Shown: positions 16,715 to 26,038, counted from the first letter of the stretch. The stretch: 64,000 nucleotides of DNA from Anaerosacchariphilus polymeriproducens (GCF_003363435.1 NZ_QRCT01000048.1:1-64000), one strand, 5' to 3'. Notes: a model not told the origin generated them from the sequence alone. Program-made: numbers and translations.

Positions 16715-19345
16715 ATGAATTACGGTAAAAAACAGATCCGTGCGAAACAGAAAAAATTGGATTCAAACAATGCCAAATTTCGTAATAAAGCAGGAATAAT
16801 ACTTCTTAAAATAATGTTGGTAACATTTTCTGCATTAATTTTAATAGGAACATTTGCGGGCTATGGTGCTTACAAGGGAATTATTGAATCTGTCCCAGAT
16901 ATCTCTAACGTGAATGTATCTCCTAAAGGATTTTCAACTATAGTTTATGATACTGAAGGGAAAGAAATCACCAAATTGGTATCATCCGGTTCTAATCGTA
17001 TTTATGTAAAAATCGGTGAAATTTCCAAAAATCTGCAAAATGCTTTTGTTGCTATTGAGGACGAACGATTTTGGAAACATAATGGTATTGATTTAAAAGG
17101 CATTGCAAGAGGTGCTATGATAGGCATTACAAGTGGACACTTTTCAGAAGGCGCCAGTACAATTACACAACAGTTATTGAAAAATAATGTGTTTACAAAT
17201 TGGGTACAGGAAGATTCATTTGCTGAAAGTCTGGAAAGAAAGATCCAAGAACAATATCTTGCTATCCAATTAGAAAAAACGATGTCTAAAAAACTTATTT
17301 TAGAGAATTACCTGAATACTATAAATTTAGGCCAGAATACCCTGGGAGTCCAAGCTGCTTCCAAACGTTATTTAAATAAAGATGTTTCAGAATTGACAAT
17401 TTCGGAAAGCGCTGTTATAGCAGCGATTACGCAAAATCCTTCTAGATACAATCCTATCAGTTATCCGGAAAATAACGCTAAGCGCCGGGAAAAGGTACTT
17501 GATAATATGCTGAAACAACATTATATTACTGAAGCTGAATATAAAGAAGCTCTGGCAGATGATGTATATTCTAGAATTCAAACAGTAAATACTCAAAACT
17601 CATCATCATCTATTTATACATATTTTTTAGACGAATTAACGGAACAAGTAATACAAGATTTGCAAGAACAAAAAGGCTATACACAAACTCAGGCCTATAA
17701 TGCATTATATAGTGGTGGTCTTAGTATTTATACAACCCAAGACGCTTCCATACAAAAAATTTGTGACGAAGAGTTTTCTAATCCAGCAAATTATCCAGCT
17801 GGAACAGAAGTATCTCTTACCTACCGCCTGACCGTGAAAAAAGCAGATAATACATTAGAAAATTATAATGAACAAACAATGCTTTCTTATTTTCAAAAAA
17901 CTGATGGTATTGATTATAGTTTGAATTTTCCGAACGAAACAGCTGCAAATCAGGAAATTGATCGTTATAAAGCCGCTATTATCGGACCGGATGACAAAAT
18001 TGTACCAAATGGTGAAGTCATAACACTTACACCTGAGCCACAGGCGTCGATTGTAATTATGGATCAATATACCGGCCAAGTAAAAGCAATCGTTGGCGGA
18101 CGGGGAGAGAAAAAAGCAAGTTTGACCTTGAACCGCGCAACTAATACAACCAGACAGCCTGGTTCGACTTTCAAAGTATTAGCTGCATTTGCACCAGCTA
18201 TTGATAGTGCCGGTATGACATTAGCAACCATTCAAGATGATGCGCCATATAATTACAATAATGGCCGTCCGGTAAATAATTATTATTCTGGTTACTATGG
18301 TCTTTCTACCATAAGAACAGCCATAGCAAAATCCATGAATATTGTTGCTGTTAAAACTCTTACAGAAATCACTCCTCAATTGGGGTATGATTACCTGTTG
18401 AACTTCGGTTTTACAACATTGGATGGTTCCACTAGTACAGATATTACACAGGCTTTGGCCTTAGGTGGAATCCACAATGGTGTTACAAATTTAGAACTGA
18501 CAGCTGCTTATGCAACAGTTGCTAATTATGGTACTTATACGAAACCTAGTTTTTATACCAAAATAATAGATCATTCCGGAGAAGTTTTAATTGACAATAC
18601 TCCAAGTACTAAGAGTGTGTTGAAAGATACAACAGCCTGGCTTCTAACCAATGCAATGGAAGACGTAGTAAAATATGGTACGGGTACAAGTGTTGCTTTA
18701 GATAATATGCCTGTTGCAGGTAAAACTGGTACTACATCTTCATACAATGATGTATGGTTTTCCGGATATACTCCTTATTATACTTGTTCCGTATGGGGAG
18801 GTTACGATAATAATATGAATCTTCCATCTGGTTCCAGAAACTATCACAAAACTTTATGGAGAAATGTTATGTCTCGTATCCATCAAAATCTGGAACATAA
18901 AGAGTTTACGATGCCTGAAGGTATTGTAACTGCAAAAATATGCCGTAAATCAGGCAAATTAGCAGTAGAAGGACTTTGTGATAAAGATCCACGGGGAAGC
19001 ATGGTAAGGGAGGAATATTTTGCTGAGGGTACTGCTCCAACAGAAGTCTGTGACCGCCATATTGGTGTTACAATCTGTAGCAGCTCCGGCATGTTGGCTG
19101 GTGACCTTTGTCCTGATTCTACCCGAGTAAACTCTGTTTATATACTAAGACCGGAAGGAAGTACAGGAGAAACAGATGATACACCATATACAATGCCTGC
19201 CGGTTTATCTGAAAGTACTTGTAATGTTCATACAAAAGAGGCTATAAAAAAAGCTGCTGAGGAAGCAGCCCAAAAGAAAAAAAAGGAAAAAAAGAAAAAG
19301 CCTAAGCCAAAAAAGGAAAATCCGTTGACAGAAAATAATAACTAA
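16715..19345 (+). CDS. Class A penicillin-binding protein (PBP1A type)
   Basis: An 876-residue bifunctional peptidoglycan synthase. A basic tail and one membrane segment (residues 27-53) precede the GT51 glycosyltransferase domain with AIEDERFWKHNGIDLKGI and GASTITQQLLKN. The transpeptidase domain carries QPGSTFKVLAAF (active Ser), SMN (AKSMNIVAV) and KTGTTSS. A C-terminal extension has Cys-containing repeats (ICRKSGKLAVEGLCDKDP and ICSSSGMLAGDLCPDSTR) like those in other Firmicutes class A PBPs, then a Lys-rich tail. AATAAGGAGG is 10 bases upstream. Confidence 0.95.
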   Translation: MNYGKKQIRAKQKKLDSNNAKFRNKAGIILLKIMLVTFSALILIGTFAGYGAYKGIIESVPDISNVNVSPKGFSTIVYDTEGKEITKLVSSGSNRIYVKIGEISKNLQNAFVAIEDERFWKHNGIDLKGIARGAMIGITSGHFSEGASTITQQLLKNNVFTNWVQEDSFAESLERKIQEQYLAIQLEKTMSKKLILENYLNTINLGQNTLGVQAASKRYLNKDVSELTISESAVIAAITQNPSRYNPISYPENNAKRREKVLDNMLKQHYITEAEYKEALADDVYSRIQTVNTQNSSSSIYTYFLDELTEQVIQDLQEQKGYTQTQAYNALYSGGLSIYTTQDASIQKICDEEFSNPANYPAGTEVSLTYRLTVKKADNTLENYNEQTMLSYFQKTDGIDYSLNFPNETAANQEIDRYKAAIIGPDDKIVPNGEVITLTPEPQASIVIMDQYTGQVKAIVGGRGEKKASLTLNRATNTTRQPGSTFKVLAAFAPAIDSAGMTLATIQDDAPYNYNNGRPVNNYYSGYYGLSTIRTAIAKSMNIVAVKTLTEITPQLGYDYLLNFGFTTLDGSTSTDITQALALGGIHNGVTNLELTAAYATVANYGTYTKPSFYTKIIDHSGEVLIDNTPSTKSVLKDTTAWLLTNAMEDVVKYGTGTSVALDNMPVAGKTGTTSSYNDVWFSGYTPYYTCSVWGGYDNNMNLPSGSRNYHKTLWRNVMSRIHQNLEHKEFTMPEGIVTAKICRKSGKLAVEGLCDKDPRGSMVREEYFAEGTAPTEVCDRHIGVTICSSSGMLAGDLCPDSTRVNSVYILRPEGSTGETDDTPYTMPAGLSESTCNVHTKEAIKKAAEEAAQKKKKEKKKKPKPKKENPLTENNN

Positions 19346-19499
19346 AGATTATATCGTTCACATTTTATTCATTTAACATTCAAAGAATTTTTATTTACAT
19401 AACATACATTCTTCATTTCTACTAAATATAATATAATTATCAAATAGTTAATCTCCTAGTAATTTTCATTACTATTTTGAATAAACTTTTTCATAATAA

Positions 19500-19616
19500 A
19501 TGCCAAGCATTATTGCTTGGCATCCTCCCTTTAGGAGGCTTCAAATCCTTTCTTCAAAAAAATGCTTCGCATTTTTTCCTCCCCTCCTCTTTAAAGAGTG
19601 AGCGGAGAGGTTTTTT
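19500..19616. repeat. Cluster of inverted repeats downstream of the PBP gene
   Basis: Several stems in 117 bases: ATGCCAAGCA/TGCTTGGCAT (19500-19523), CCTCC/GGAGG (19524-19538), AAAAAATGC/GCATTTTTT (19557-19577), CTCTTTAAAGAG (19587-19598), and a GGAGAGG arm followed by six Ts (19604-19616). The third stem ends in a T-run on the minus strand and can terminate the SGNH-gene operon. The rest exceed what one terminator needs; a degraded insertion-element end is possible. The remaining bases from 19346 hold nothing recognisable. Confidence 0.55.
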
Positions 19617-19648
19617 ACCTTAATAGTATCACTTACTCTTCTTCATTT

Positions 19649-20677
19649 CTATAAAACAAAAAATTTTTCCAGTTCTTCTCCACATTTAGATTTCAAATAA
19701 ATATCTATTAGGTAATTTGAAAATATTTCTGTCCCTTTTTCATTCATATGTATAAAGTCGCTAAAATACTCTATTAAAAACACATTATCTTTTTTTCTAT
19801 AATTATAGAAATTGTAGTAATCAATCGAATAATGTGATGCTATATCTAGATAATAATTATTCATTTCATCTAAACCACTCAGCTCTGCCTGCAATTTAGG
19901 ATTTACCGGTACGGTAACTAAATTAATTTCAATTCCTTCTCTCAGGCACATTTGAATTATCTTATTTAAAAATTTAACATTCTTTTTCTGTATTCTTTTT
20001 CCTTCCCAAGACTTTTTTTCAATATATTTACTTCCAATCTCGGCTCCTTTATACACAGAACGCCCTGATACATGACCTTTCCCCTTATAACTCTTTGTAT
20101 CCACTCCTTTCAAGCCATCTTCATATCTATTAGATAATTTACTATTTACATTGCTTTTTATAAATTCAAAATCAAATAAACTTTCAATATTTGTTGAATA
20201 TAAAATAGCTTCCTCATATTCACTTACTGGAAAAATATCAAAAAAGCTTATGATTTTAGTTTTCCAATTAAATAATCTATCATAAACACTTAACTTAGCA
20301 GGTGTGTCATTTGCTCTATCTGAATCTTTACATAATGTGGTCGGTGACACTTCCAAAAAAACGACTTCTATTGGGTTTTTTTCTATTATCTCTTTTAAAT
20401 AATAGTAAGTAATACTGATTGGCTGTTGCCCTGTTCCTAAGTTAAAACTATTAGTATTTAATTTCTTATCGAATATTTGCGGATTATAATCCTTCATTGT
20501 TCGAGATGTCCCACAAAATACCATCTCTATTTCCCCTTTATTCTCCTCCAATTCAATTTTTCTATATTGGGAATAGTCTTCGTTAGGTTCATATATAAAC
20601 CTTAATCCAGACTCAAGTATTAATACAAATAGAAAAACAATTATTAATCGTAATAATATTTTTTTAATACTGTGCAT
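19649..20677 (-). CDS. DltD-like membrane-anchored SGNH protein
   Basis: About 342 residues. One N-terminal membrane anchor (residues 7-22) precedes an extracellular SGNH-type domain. The nucleophile region is VFCGTSRTMKDYNP (Ser at about 58) and the C-terminal catalytic pair is in DFIHMNEKGTEIF (Asp and His at about 307 and 310). It is the last gene of the dlt-like operon. DltD works after DltB in D-alanylation; this protein likely does the equivalent step for the unusual acyl group. The start at 20677 is chosen because GGAGG lies 8 bases upstream; it overlaps the MBOAT gene by 14 bases. Confidence 0.8.
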   Translation of the reverse strand: MHSIKKILLRLIIVFLFVLILESGLRFIYEPNEDYSQYRKIELEENKGEIEMVFCGTSRTMKDYNPQIFDKKLNTNSFNLGTGQQPISITYYYLKEIIEKNPIEVVFLEVSPTTLCKDSDRANDTPAKLSVYDRLFNWKTKIISFFDIFPVSEYEEAILYSTNIESLFDFEFIKSNVNSKLSNRYEDGLKGVDTKSYKGKGHVSGRSVYKGAEIGSKYIEKKSWEGKRIQKKNVKFLNKIIQMCLREGIEINLVTVPVNPKLQAELSGLDEMNNYYLDIASHYSIDYYNFYNYRKKDNVFLIEYFSDFIHMNEKGTEIFSNYLIDIYLKSKCGEELEKFFVL

Positions 20678-22172
20678 ATTCAAATCCTCCCACTGCATCT
20701 GTTCCAAAAACTCCAAATAATAAAATGGAAGCAATCATTCCTAAGTACACCATGACACGGACTGGAAAGACCTGCCTTGCGATATACTCTCTTACAGGTT
20801 CTTTTCTTTGATAAAAGCTAACACCGGCAAAAATAACAATGCCAAAAACTAAATAGCATAATTCACTATGACATAATTGGGGAAATATAGATTTATAATT
20901 AATTGAGACGGGAAATTCAGTGATCATACGCTTAATTATTATCAAGCTTTCTTTTGTACTTGACGCTCCCGGAAAAACTTTCAACAAACTTACTATTAAG
21001 AAAGTCCGTACTACTTGAAGTCTATGCCAGCCTTTACAACTATCTTTTATATGAAACAATAATTTAGTCTTCTTAAATAATGGCTCTAACCATATGGAAG
21101 AAATAATAATGATACCATTTGCAACTCCCCATAAAATATATCTCCAGCTTGCATCATGCCACAATCCTGTTGCAAACCATACGATCGACAATGCAAATAT
21201 CGCGGGAAACATTTTACCTATAGAAACAGAAAAATGTTTCTTACCAAATTTTCCGAATTTAACAGCTGCTTTAGAAATAGATAACGGATAAAACAAATAG
21301 TCTCGAAACCAACCGCTTAAAGTTATATGCCATCTTCTCCAATATTCCGCCAGAGAGCTTGAGAAAAACGGAGTTTTAAAGTTTTCTGCCAGCTTTATAC
21401 CAAATATCTCAGCGGCACCGCATACAATATCCATATATCCGGAAAAATCCGCATATATCTGTATCGTCATATAAACACAGCCCAAAAATAAGGTTAGATT
21501 ATCATAAGAACCATAATGTGTAAAAATATTTCTTACAACAGGGCTTAATCTATCTGCTATGATTGTCTTTTTAAAGAGACCCCAAAGTATTCTTTGACAC
21601 CCAAACGAAAAATTTCGATATTCAAACTTATGTGATGCGTATAGTTGGCTTGCCAAATCTTTAAAACGTCCAATTGGGCCTTGCGTCATTTGTGGAAAGA
21701 ATCCTACAAATAAAGCTACTTTAAATATATTTCTTTCAGGCTTGCATTTCGATTTATATACATCAATTGCGTAGCCCATGCTCTGTAATGTATAATATGA
21801 AATTCCAAGCGGTGCAACAAAGGTTAACGAGTCGTCAAGACGAACACTATTTACTATTCCTGCTATTCGATTTATATTGAATAGCATAAAACCATAATAC
21901 TTAAGTACTAATAAAACCCCAAAATTTAGAAGTAACAACCCTGTTAAAATTTTTCTCTTTCTTTTTTTAGTAACACTCTGCATCCAGTTGGTTGCAATAT
22001 ATGTAGTAATAGTAGTAATGAAAATATAAACTAACGTTGATACTCCTGTTAAGATATAAAAAATGTAACTTGCAATACATAAACATATCCATTGATGTTT
22101 TGGTTTTACCGAATAGTAAATTATTACAGTGCATAATAAAAAGACAAAAAAGGTTATTGAATTTACAGTCAC
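20664..22172 (-). CDS. MBOAT family acyltransferase (DltB/AlgI-like)
   Basis: A 502-residue polytopic membrane protein with about ten hydrophobic segments. MBOAT features are FVAPLGISYYTLQSMGYAIDVYK, FFPQMTQGPIGRF, FSSSLAEYWRRWHITLSGWFRDYLFYPL and the catalytic His region WFATGLWHDASWRYILWG. In dlt and alginate systems this protein passes an acyl group from a cytoplasmic donor to an extracellular acceptor. It follows the carrier protein gene by 5 bases and precedes the SGNH gene, so it is the likely export channel and transferase of this operon. Confidence 0.92.
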   Translation of the reverse strand: MTVNSITFFVFLLCTVIIYYSVKPKHQWICLCIASYIFYILTGVSTLVYIFITTITTYIATNWMQSVTKKRKRKILTGLLLLNFGVLLVLKYYGFMLFNINRIAGIVNSVRLDDSLTFVAPLGISYYTLQSMGYAIDVYKSKCKPERNIFKVALFVGFFPQMTQGPIGRFKDLASQLYASHKFEYRNFSFGCQRILWGLFKKTIIADRLSPVVRNIFTHYGSYDNLTLFLGCVYMTIQIYADFSGYMDIVCGAAEIFGIKLAENFKTPFFSSSLAEYWRRWHITLSGWFRDYLFYPLSISKAAVKFGKFGKKHFSVSIGKMFPAIFALSIVWFATGLWHDASWRYILWGVANGIIIISSIWLEPLFKKTKLLFHIKDSCKGWHRLQVVRTFLIVSLLKVFPGASSTKESLIIIKRMITEFPVSINYKSIFPQLCHSELCYLVFGIVIFAGVSFYQRKEPVREYIARQVFPVRVMVYLGMIASILLFGVFGTDAVGGFEYAQY

Positions 22173-22177
22173 ACTAA

Positions 22178-22408
22178 TTAACCCTCACTTTTTAATCTTT
22201 CTATCATACTCCACATAGCTTCAGCACTATTGAAATTATCTGCATCAATATCGTCAAAAGTTAATTCTACTTCAAATGTATCATTGATATCACCAATTAG
22301 AGAAACCATATCAAAAGAATCTAATATCCCTCCATCTAACAAATTTGTCTCTGTTGAAAAATCTACCTCTGGTCTTAACTCATTCAAAATTACCATTAAT
22401 TCTTTCAT
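22178..22408 (-). CDS. Acyl/peptidyl carrier protein (DltC-like)
   Basis: A 76-residue acidic four-helix carrier protein. The phosphopantetheine site is GGILDSFDMVSLI, with the attachment Ser at residue 31 in the LDS context typical of DltC. It lies 12 bases downstream of the formyltransferase gene and 5 bases upstream of the MBOAT gene. By position and sequence it should hold the amino acid loaded by the adenylating enzyme (23309-24826). The ribosome site is AAGGAGAA. Confidence 0.9.
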   Translation of the reverse strand: MKELMVILNELRPEVDFSTETNLLDGGILDSFDMVSLIGDINDTFEVELTFDDIDADNFNSAEAMWSMIERLKSEG

Positions 22409-22420
22409 TTTCTATTCTCC

Positions 22421-23302
22421 TTATCTCTTATTTTTACTGTATTGTAATAATTTAAATTCTAAATTATCCCTATAAATTAAAATCTGTTTTTCCTCCTTTT
22501 TAAGGACTACGTCTACATTTGGTTGTACTAATTTTTCAATTTCATACTTTTTAAAATAATATTCTTGACCATTAATAACAATTTTGGGATACCCTAAAAT
22601 ACATAGTACACCATAATCCATAGCTCTTAAAAAGGCACTTATTTTTTTTGAATCCCATTTTAAATCTAAATACCCATCATTTGGTACTTCCCAAGAGTAG
22701 TGAATTTTTCGTTTCATAATATCTTTCCCTTCTTGGACTCTTTCCCAAACTTGTTGATTTAAAAATTCACTCATTAACTCAATAAATGCCTTATAGGCAA
22801 TATTTATCTGCTTTTTAAAAAGCTGGCATGAAGTTATTTCATCTGTCAATTTTATTTGTTTTTGTATTAATATATTTCCGGCATCTACATCTTCTGTAAC
22901 TTTATGCCATGTTACTCCAGCCACTTTATCTCCTTCAAAAATGGCCCATGCTTCTGCATTTCGTCCGGGATGATTAGGTAAAAGTGATTGATGACAATTG
23001 ATGATTTCTATTTTCTTGTCTTTTACAATATCTTTGGGAAATAAAAAAGGATTAATTGCACTAATTACTAGAGTATATCCATTTGTTTTTCTTATTTTTT
23101 CGAAAATAAAATTTTTATTTCCACATTCATATTTAATTTTTTGAAGCCTTAAACCTTTTTCCATCATTACCGAAATCTTATCCGATGTGTCAAAATATAT
23201 GTATGATGTATTATTTGTTGATTCCGTTTTTTCTTTTATATAAGCAGCACACCATAATGCTAATTGACCGCTGCCAACTATAATGACATTCTGAAATCTC
23301 AT
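22421..23302 (-). CDS. Formyltransferase (Fmt/ArnA fold)
   Basis: A 293-residue protein of the 10-formyltetrahydrofolate-dependent formyltransferase family. The catalytic Asn, His and Asp are retained: INCHQSLLPNHPGRNAEAW (Asn102, His104) and VTWHKVTEDVDAGNIL (Asp140). A C-terminal region of about 100 residues resembles the OB-like tail of Fmt, but the protein is not the housekeeping Fmt, which would sit with def or rsmB. Its place between an adenylating enzyme and a carrier protein suggests it formylates the amino group of the tethered amino acid, as the formylation domain of linear gramicidin synthetase does. An amino-sugar substrate remains possible. Confidence 0.87.
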   Translation of the reverse strand: MRFQNVIIVGSGQLALWCAAYIKEKTESTNNTSYIYFDTSDKISVMMEKGLRLQKIKYECGNKNFIFEKIRKTNGYTLVISAINPFLFPKDIVKDKKIEIINCHQSLLPNHPGRNAEAWAIFEGDKVAGVTWHKVTEDVDAGNILIQKQIKLTDEITSCQLFKKQINIAYKAFIELMSEFLNQQVWERVQEGKDIMKRKIHYSWEVPNDGYLDLKWDSKKISAFLRAMDYGVLCILGYPKIVINGQEYYFKKYEIEKLVQPNVDVVLKKEEKQILIYRDNLEFKLLQYSKNKR

Positions 23303-23308
23303 AATATC

Positions 23309-24826
23309 TTACTCCTTTTCCATATATTGCTTCTTTAACCCTGTACGATCTATTTTGGCATGTTGATTCATTGGCAGCTCCTTAAAGTAAAATAACTGGT
23401 TAGGACACATATATTTAGGAAGAAATTGTTTTAAATCTTTTAATATAGTTCTATCACACGGTTCTTCGGCCTGATAGAACAATACTATTTTTTTTCTAAT
23501 ATCGTCATACATACAACAACATTTCTGCATGTATGAGAATGCATTCAATATCGTTTCTATCTCTCCCAATTCAATCCGATGTCCCATATGTTTAATTTGT
23601 GAATCCTTTCTTGAAATAAACACTAGCTGCCCGTTGTGATTTCGTCTTCCAAAATCACCTGTTCTATATATGATATCAGTATAAAATTGATTGAGAGGAT
23701 TCTGACAAAAGTTCTCGTTCGTTTTTTCCCAATTACCATAGTATCCCATTGCTACACAGGTTCCCCGAACGCATATTTCTCCACTTTCTCCCTCTAGTAC
23801 CCTTTCATTATTATCATCTAATAATAAAATTTCTGTATTAGGAAATGGTTCTCCAATTGGCAGCGGTTCTTCTAAAGAATACTCTTTATCCACAATATAG
23901 TAAGTACAATTGCATGTAATTTCAGTAGGTCCATATAAGTTTACATACATTACATCTGGTAAATGTTTCTGCCAATAACGCAAATCTTTTATTGGAAGCA
24001 CCTCACCGGAAAACATTACTTTTTCTAATCTTTTAGGAAGTTCTTTTGCAAATACATCAAATATTGATACGATACTGATTGCTGAAGCTGCCCAAATTAG
24101 AGTGGTAATCTCTCGTTCATTTAAGTATTTTATCAACCTTTTAGGTTGAGAAAACATCGACTGCGGAATTATTTGTAAAGTAGAACCATTTCTTATACTT
24201 AGAAATATATCTTTTACAGATACATCAAAATCAAACGGAGCCTGATTTCCAAAAACTTCTTCTGTTGAAAACCTAAAAACATCTGTAAATTGTTCTATAA
24301 GATCAATCACAGATCTGTGCGAAACCACAACACCTTTAGGTATACCTGTGGAACCAGACGTAAAGATTGTATATAAGGGATTTGAATCTATATGACTTTT
24401 TCTTATATTTTCTAAAAGATTGCTATCAGTCTTTGTTCTTTGAGCATCTTCTATATATATAACTTTATTTTCCCAATCCATCTCTTCAACAAATTGAATA
24501 TCCATCTTTGTAGCTATAATAAGTTTTGGTTTAATATTTTCTAAAATTAATTTAATTCTTGCCTTCGGCAGTTTCTTATCTACTGGTACATAAAAATTTC
24601 CACTATAAATAATTCCCCAAAAAGCAATGATACTTTCAATATTACGATCCGTTAATACCACGATAGGTTCACATCTTAAATTTTTATAAGCAATATCAGT
24701 TCCAATGGACGTCGCCTTATTTTTTAGTTCCTTAAAGTCAACTGCCTTTTCAATATCTTCAAGTGCTTTTTTATCGGGAAATCTTTGTGAAGTACTTTCT
24801 AAATATTCTAAAACATTTGTTATCAT
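23309..24826 (-). CDS. Amino acid adenylation enzyme (DltA-like)
   Basis: A 505-residue ANL-superfamily enzyme with the full NRPS/DltA motif set: A3 TIFTSGSTGIPKGVVVSH (about 153-170), A4 APFDFDVSVKDI, A5 NLYGPTEITC, A7 YRTGDFGRR, A8 QIKHMGHRIELGEIE and the A10 Lys in HAKIDRTG (about 491). The FDVSV Asp fits binding of an amino acid amine. It should activate an amino acid with ATP and load the carrier protein at 22178-22408. D-alanine specificity cannot be read from sequence. It overlaps the upstream PP-loop gene by 4 bases. Confidence 0.9.
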   Translation of the reverse strand: MITNVLEYLESTSQRFPDKKALEDIEKAVDFKELKNKATSIGTDIAYKNLRCEPIVVLTDRNIESIIAFWGIIYSGNFYVPVDKKLPKARIKLILENIKPKLIIATKMDIQFVEEMDWENKVIYIEDAQRTKTDSNLLENIRKSHIDSNPLYTIFTSGSTGIPKGVVVSHRSVIDLIEQFTDVFRFSTEEVFGNQAPFDFDVSVKDIFLSIRNGSTLQIIPQSMFSQPKRLIKYLNEREITTLIWAASAISIVSIFDVFAKELPKRLEKVMFSGEVLPIKDLRYWQKHLPDVMYVNLYGPTEITCNCTYYIVDKEYSLEEPLPIGEPFPNTEILLLDDNNERVLEGESGEICVRGTCVAMGYYGNWEKTNENFCQNPLNQFYTDIIYRTGDFGRRNHNGQLVFISRKDSQIKHMGHRIELGEIETILNAFSYMQKCCCMYDDIRKKIVLFYQAEEPCDRTILKDLKQFLPKYMCPNQLFYFKELPMNQHAKIDRTGLKKQYMEKE

Positions 24827-25830
24827 ACTTCTTCACACTTTCTATATTTTATACGTTCATAAAAACGTTTTTCAGTTGTAGAATCAATCTCCCTATAACG
24901 ATCCATGTCCTTAGACAAAATCTCTTCCATTTCTTCCTTGGAAATTTTTCCTGCGCGAACTAAAACCGCAAGTTCTCCGGTACGAACAGGATATCCACAT
25001 TTTTCAATATTCAATTTTTCTGCTAACGCATGAGCCCAGCAATCCGGATGGCTGGTTCCCTTATCAGGACGTTTCCAATTAATCCGCTTTTCTAAAAAAT
25101 CCATTGTTTCTTCTTCACTTACATTATGATAAGCAAAATAAGAAAGTGATCTAACCCTAGACTCATTTAAGTATTCAACAAATTTTTGTTGTTCTAATTT
25201 GTCTGTTAGTTTTCCAAACATTTGATATTCGAATTCTTTCAAATTATTTGAAATTTGAAAAGGTTCTATCCCCTTTTCCGAATCCGCCGTCTGAAGTATT
25301 TGTCCTATGGTACGTCCATTTACAATTAACGGAATTTTCTTTTCATAAGCAATTTTGTGGCTATAATAATGCATAAAATGAAAACAGACAGAACAAAAAT
25401 TATGCATAAGTTTCATAAACGCTGTGTAATACCGCCTGAGTTCTGATTCCTTCATAGAAACTGACATATAATCTACATCCAGCTTCTCTAACGCATTTTT
25501 TATATTATTTCGTGCATAATCTGTAGAAAAACCATTATCAAAAGTATAAGCCAATACACGCATACCATAATCATTTTTCAATTTGTATATGATATATGTA
25601 CTATCTTTTCCACCACTAAGTCCTACCAGACAATCATAATCTGAACCATTCTTTTGAGCCTGCTTTTTCGCATTTTCTAATTCCTCTAAAAAATCCTTTT
25701 CTAAATTTTGATAGTTTAAAATCTTCACTTTCTTTTCTTCAAAAAAATTACAATAATTACAAACACCATTTTTGTCTATGTGAATTCCTTTGAAAGTGAC
25801 TGGCAATCCACATTTTTTACACTTTCTCAT
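24823..25830 (-). CDS. PP-loop ATPase, WbpG/PseA (N-acetyl sugar amidotransferase) relative
   Basis: About 335 residues. A zinc-ribbon-like N-terminus (CKKCGLP and VCNYC) precedes the PP-loop VGLSGGKDSTYIIYKL. Later motifs are NFCSVCFHFM and the C-terminal GYPVRTGELAVLVRAGKISKEE, as in the WbpG/PseA group that converts N-acetyl to acetamidino groups using ammonia. It is the first gene of the dlt-like operon. No HisH/HisF-type ammonia partner is present in the window. The start at 25830 follows TTTGGAGG; a longer upstream reading frame lacks a site. Confidence 0.82.
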   Translation of the reverse strand: MRKCKKCGLPVTFKGIHIDKNGVCNYCNFFEEKKVKILNYQNLEKDFLEELENAKKQAQKNGSDYDCLVGLSGGKDSTYIIYKLKNDYGMRVLAYTFDNGFSTDYARNNIKNALEKLDVDYMSVSMKESELRRYYTAFMKLMHNFCSVCFHFMHYYSHKIAYEKKIPLIVNGRTIGQILQTADSEKGIEPFQISNNLKEFEYQMFGKLTDKLEQQKFVEYLNESRVRSLSYFAYHNVSEEETMDFLEKRINWKRPDKGTSHPDCWAHALAEKLNIEKCGYPVRTGELAVLVRAGKISKEEMEEILSKDMDRYREIDSTTEKRFYERIKYRKCEEV

Positions 25831-25843
25831 AAAACCTCCAAAT

Positions 25844-25871
25844 ATTATCATTTTACGCAATTATTTTGCAA
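25844..25871 (-). promoter_or_regulatory. Possible promoter of the dlt-like operon
   Basis: On the minus strand TTGCAA (25866-25871) and GATAAT (25844-25849) are separated by 16 bases, about 15 bases before the start codon. A moderate match, and close to the start. Confidence 0.35.
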
Positions 25872-25949
25872 TATAAATGTGATATAATTATGAGAAACTT
25901 TAAAATTCGACAAAATACAAACAATTCCCAGCATTCAAAACAAAAACAC

Positions 25950-26006
25950 CAATCATATTTTTCCTTTTGTAGAATTTTTTACATTTACAAAAAGAAAATA
26001 TGATTG
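25950..26006 (-). terminator. Terminator after glnN
   Basis: AATCATATTTT and AAAATATGATT form a long AT-rich stem with further pairing of TTTTGTA and TACAAAA inside. TTTTTG follows on the minus strand, about 35 bases past glnN. Confidence 0.65.
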
Positions 26007-26038
26007 ATGTTTCGTTTTATTCGATATGATTTTTTTAA

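Noticed and set aside
22421-23302. Housekeeping methionyl-tRNA formyltransferase
   Set aside because: The family is right but the context (adenylation and carrier genes, no def, rsmB or priA) argues for a dedicated role.
19649-25830. Ordinary D-alanylation (dltABCD) operon
   Set aside because: Gene order differs, a formyltransferase and a PP-loop enzyme are built in, and the adenylation enzyme shows no feature that proves D-Ala.
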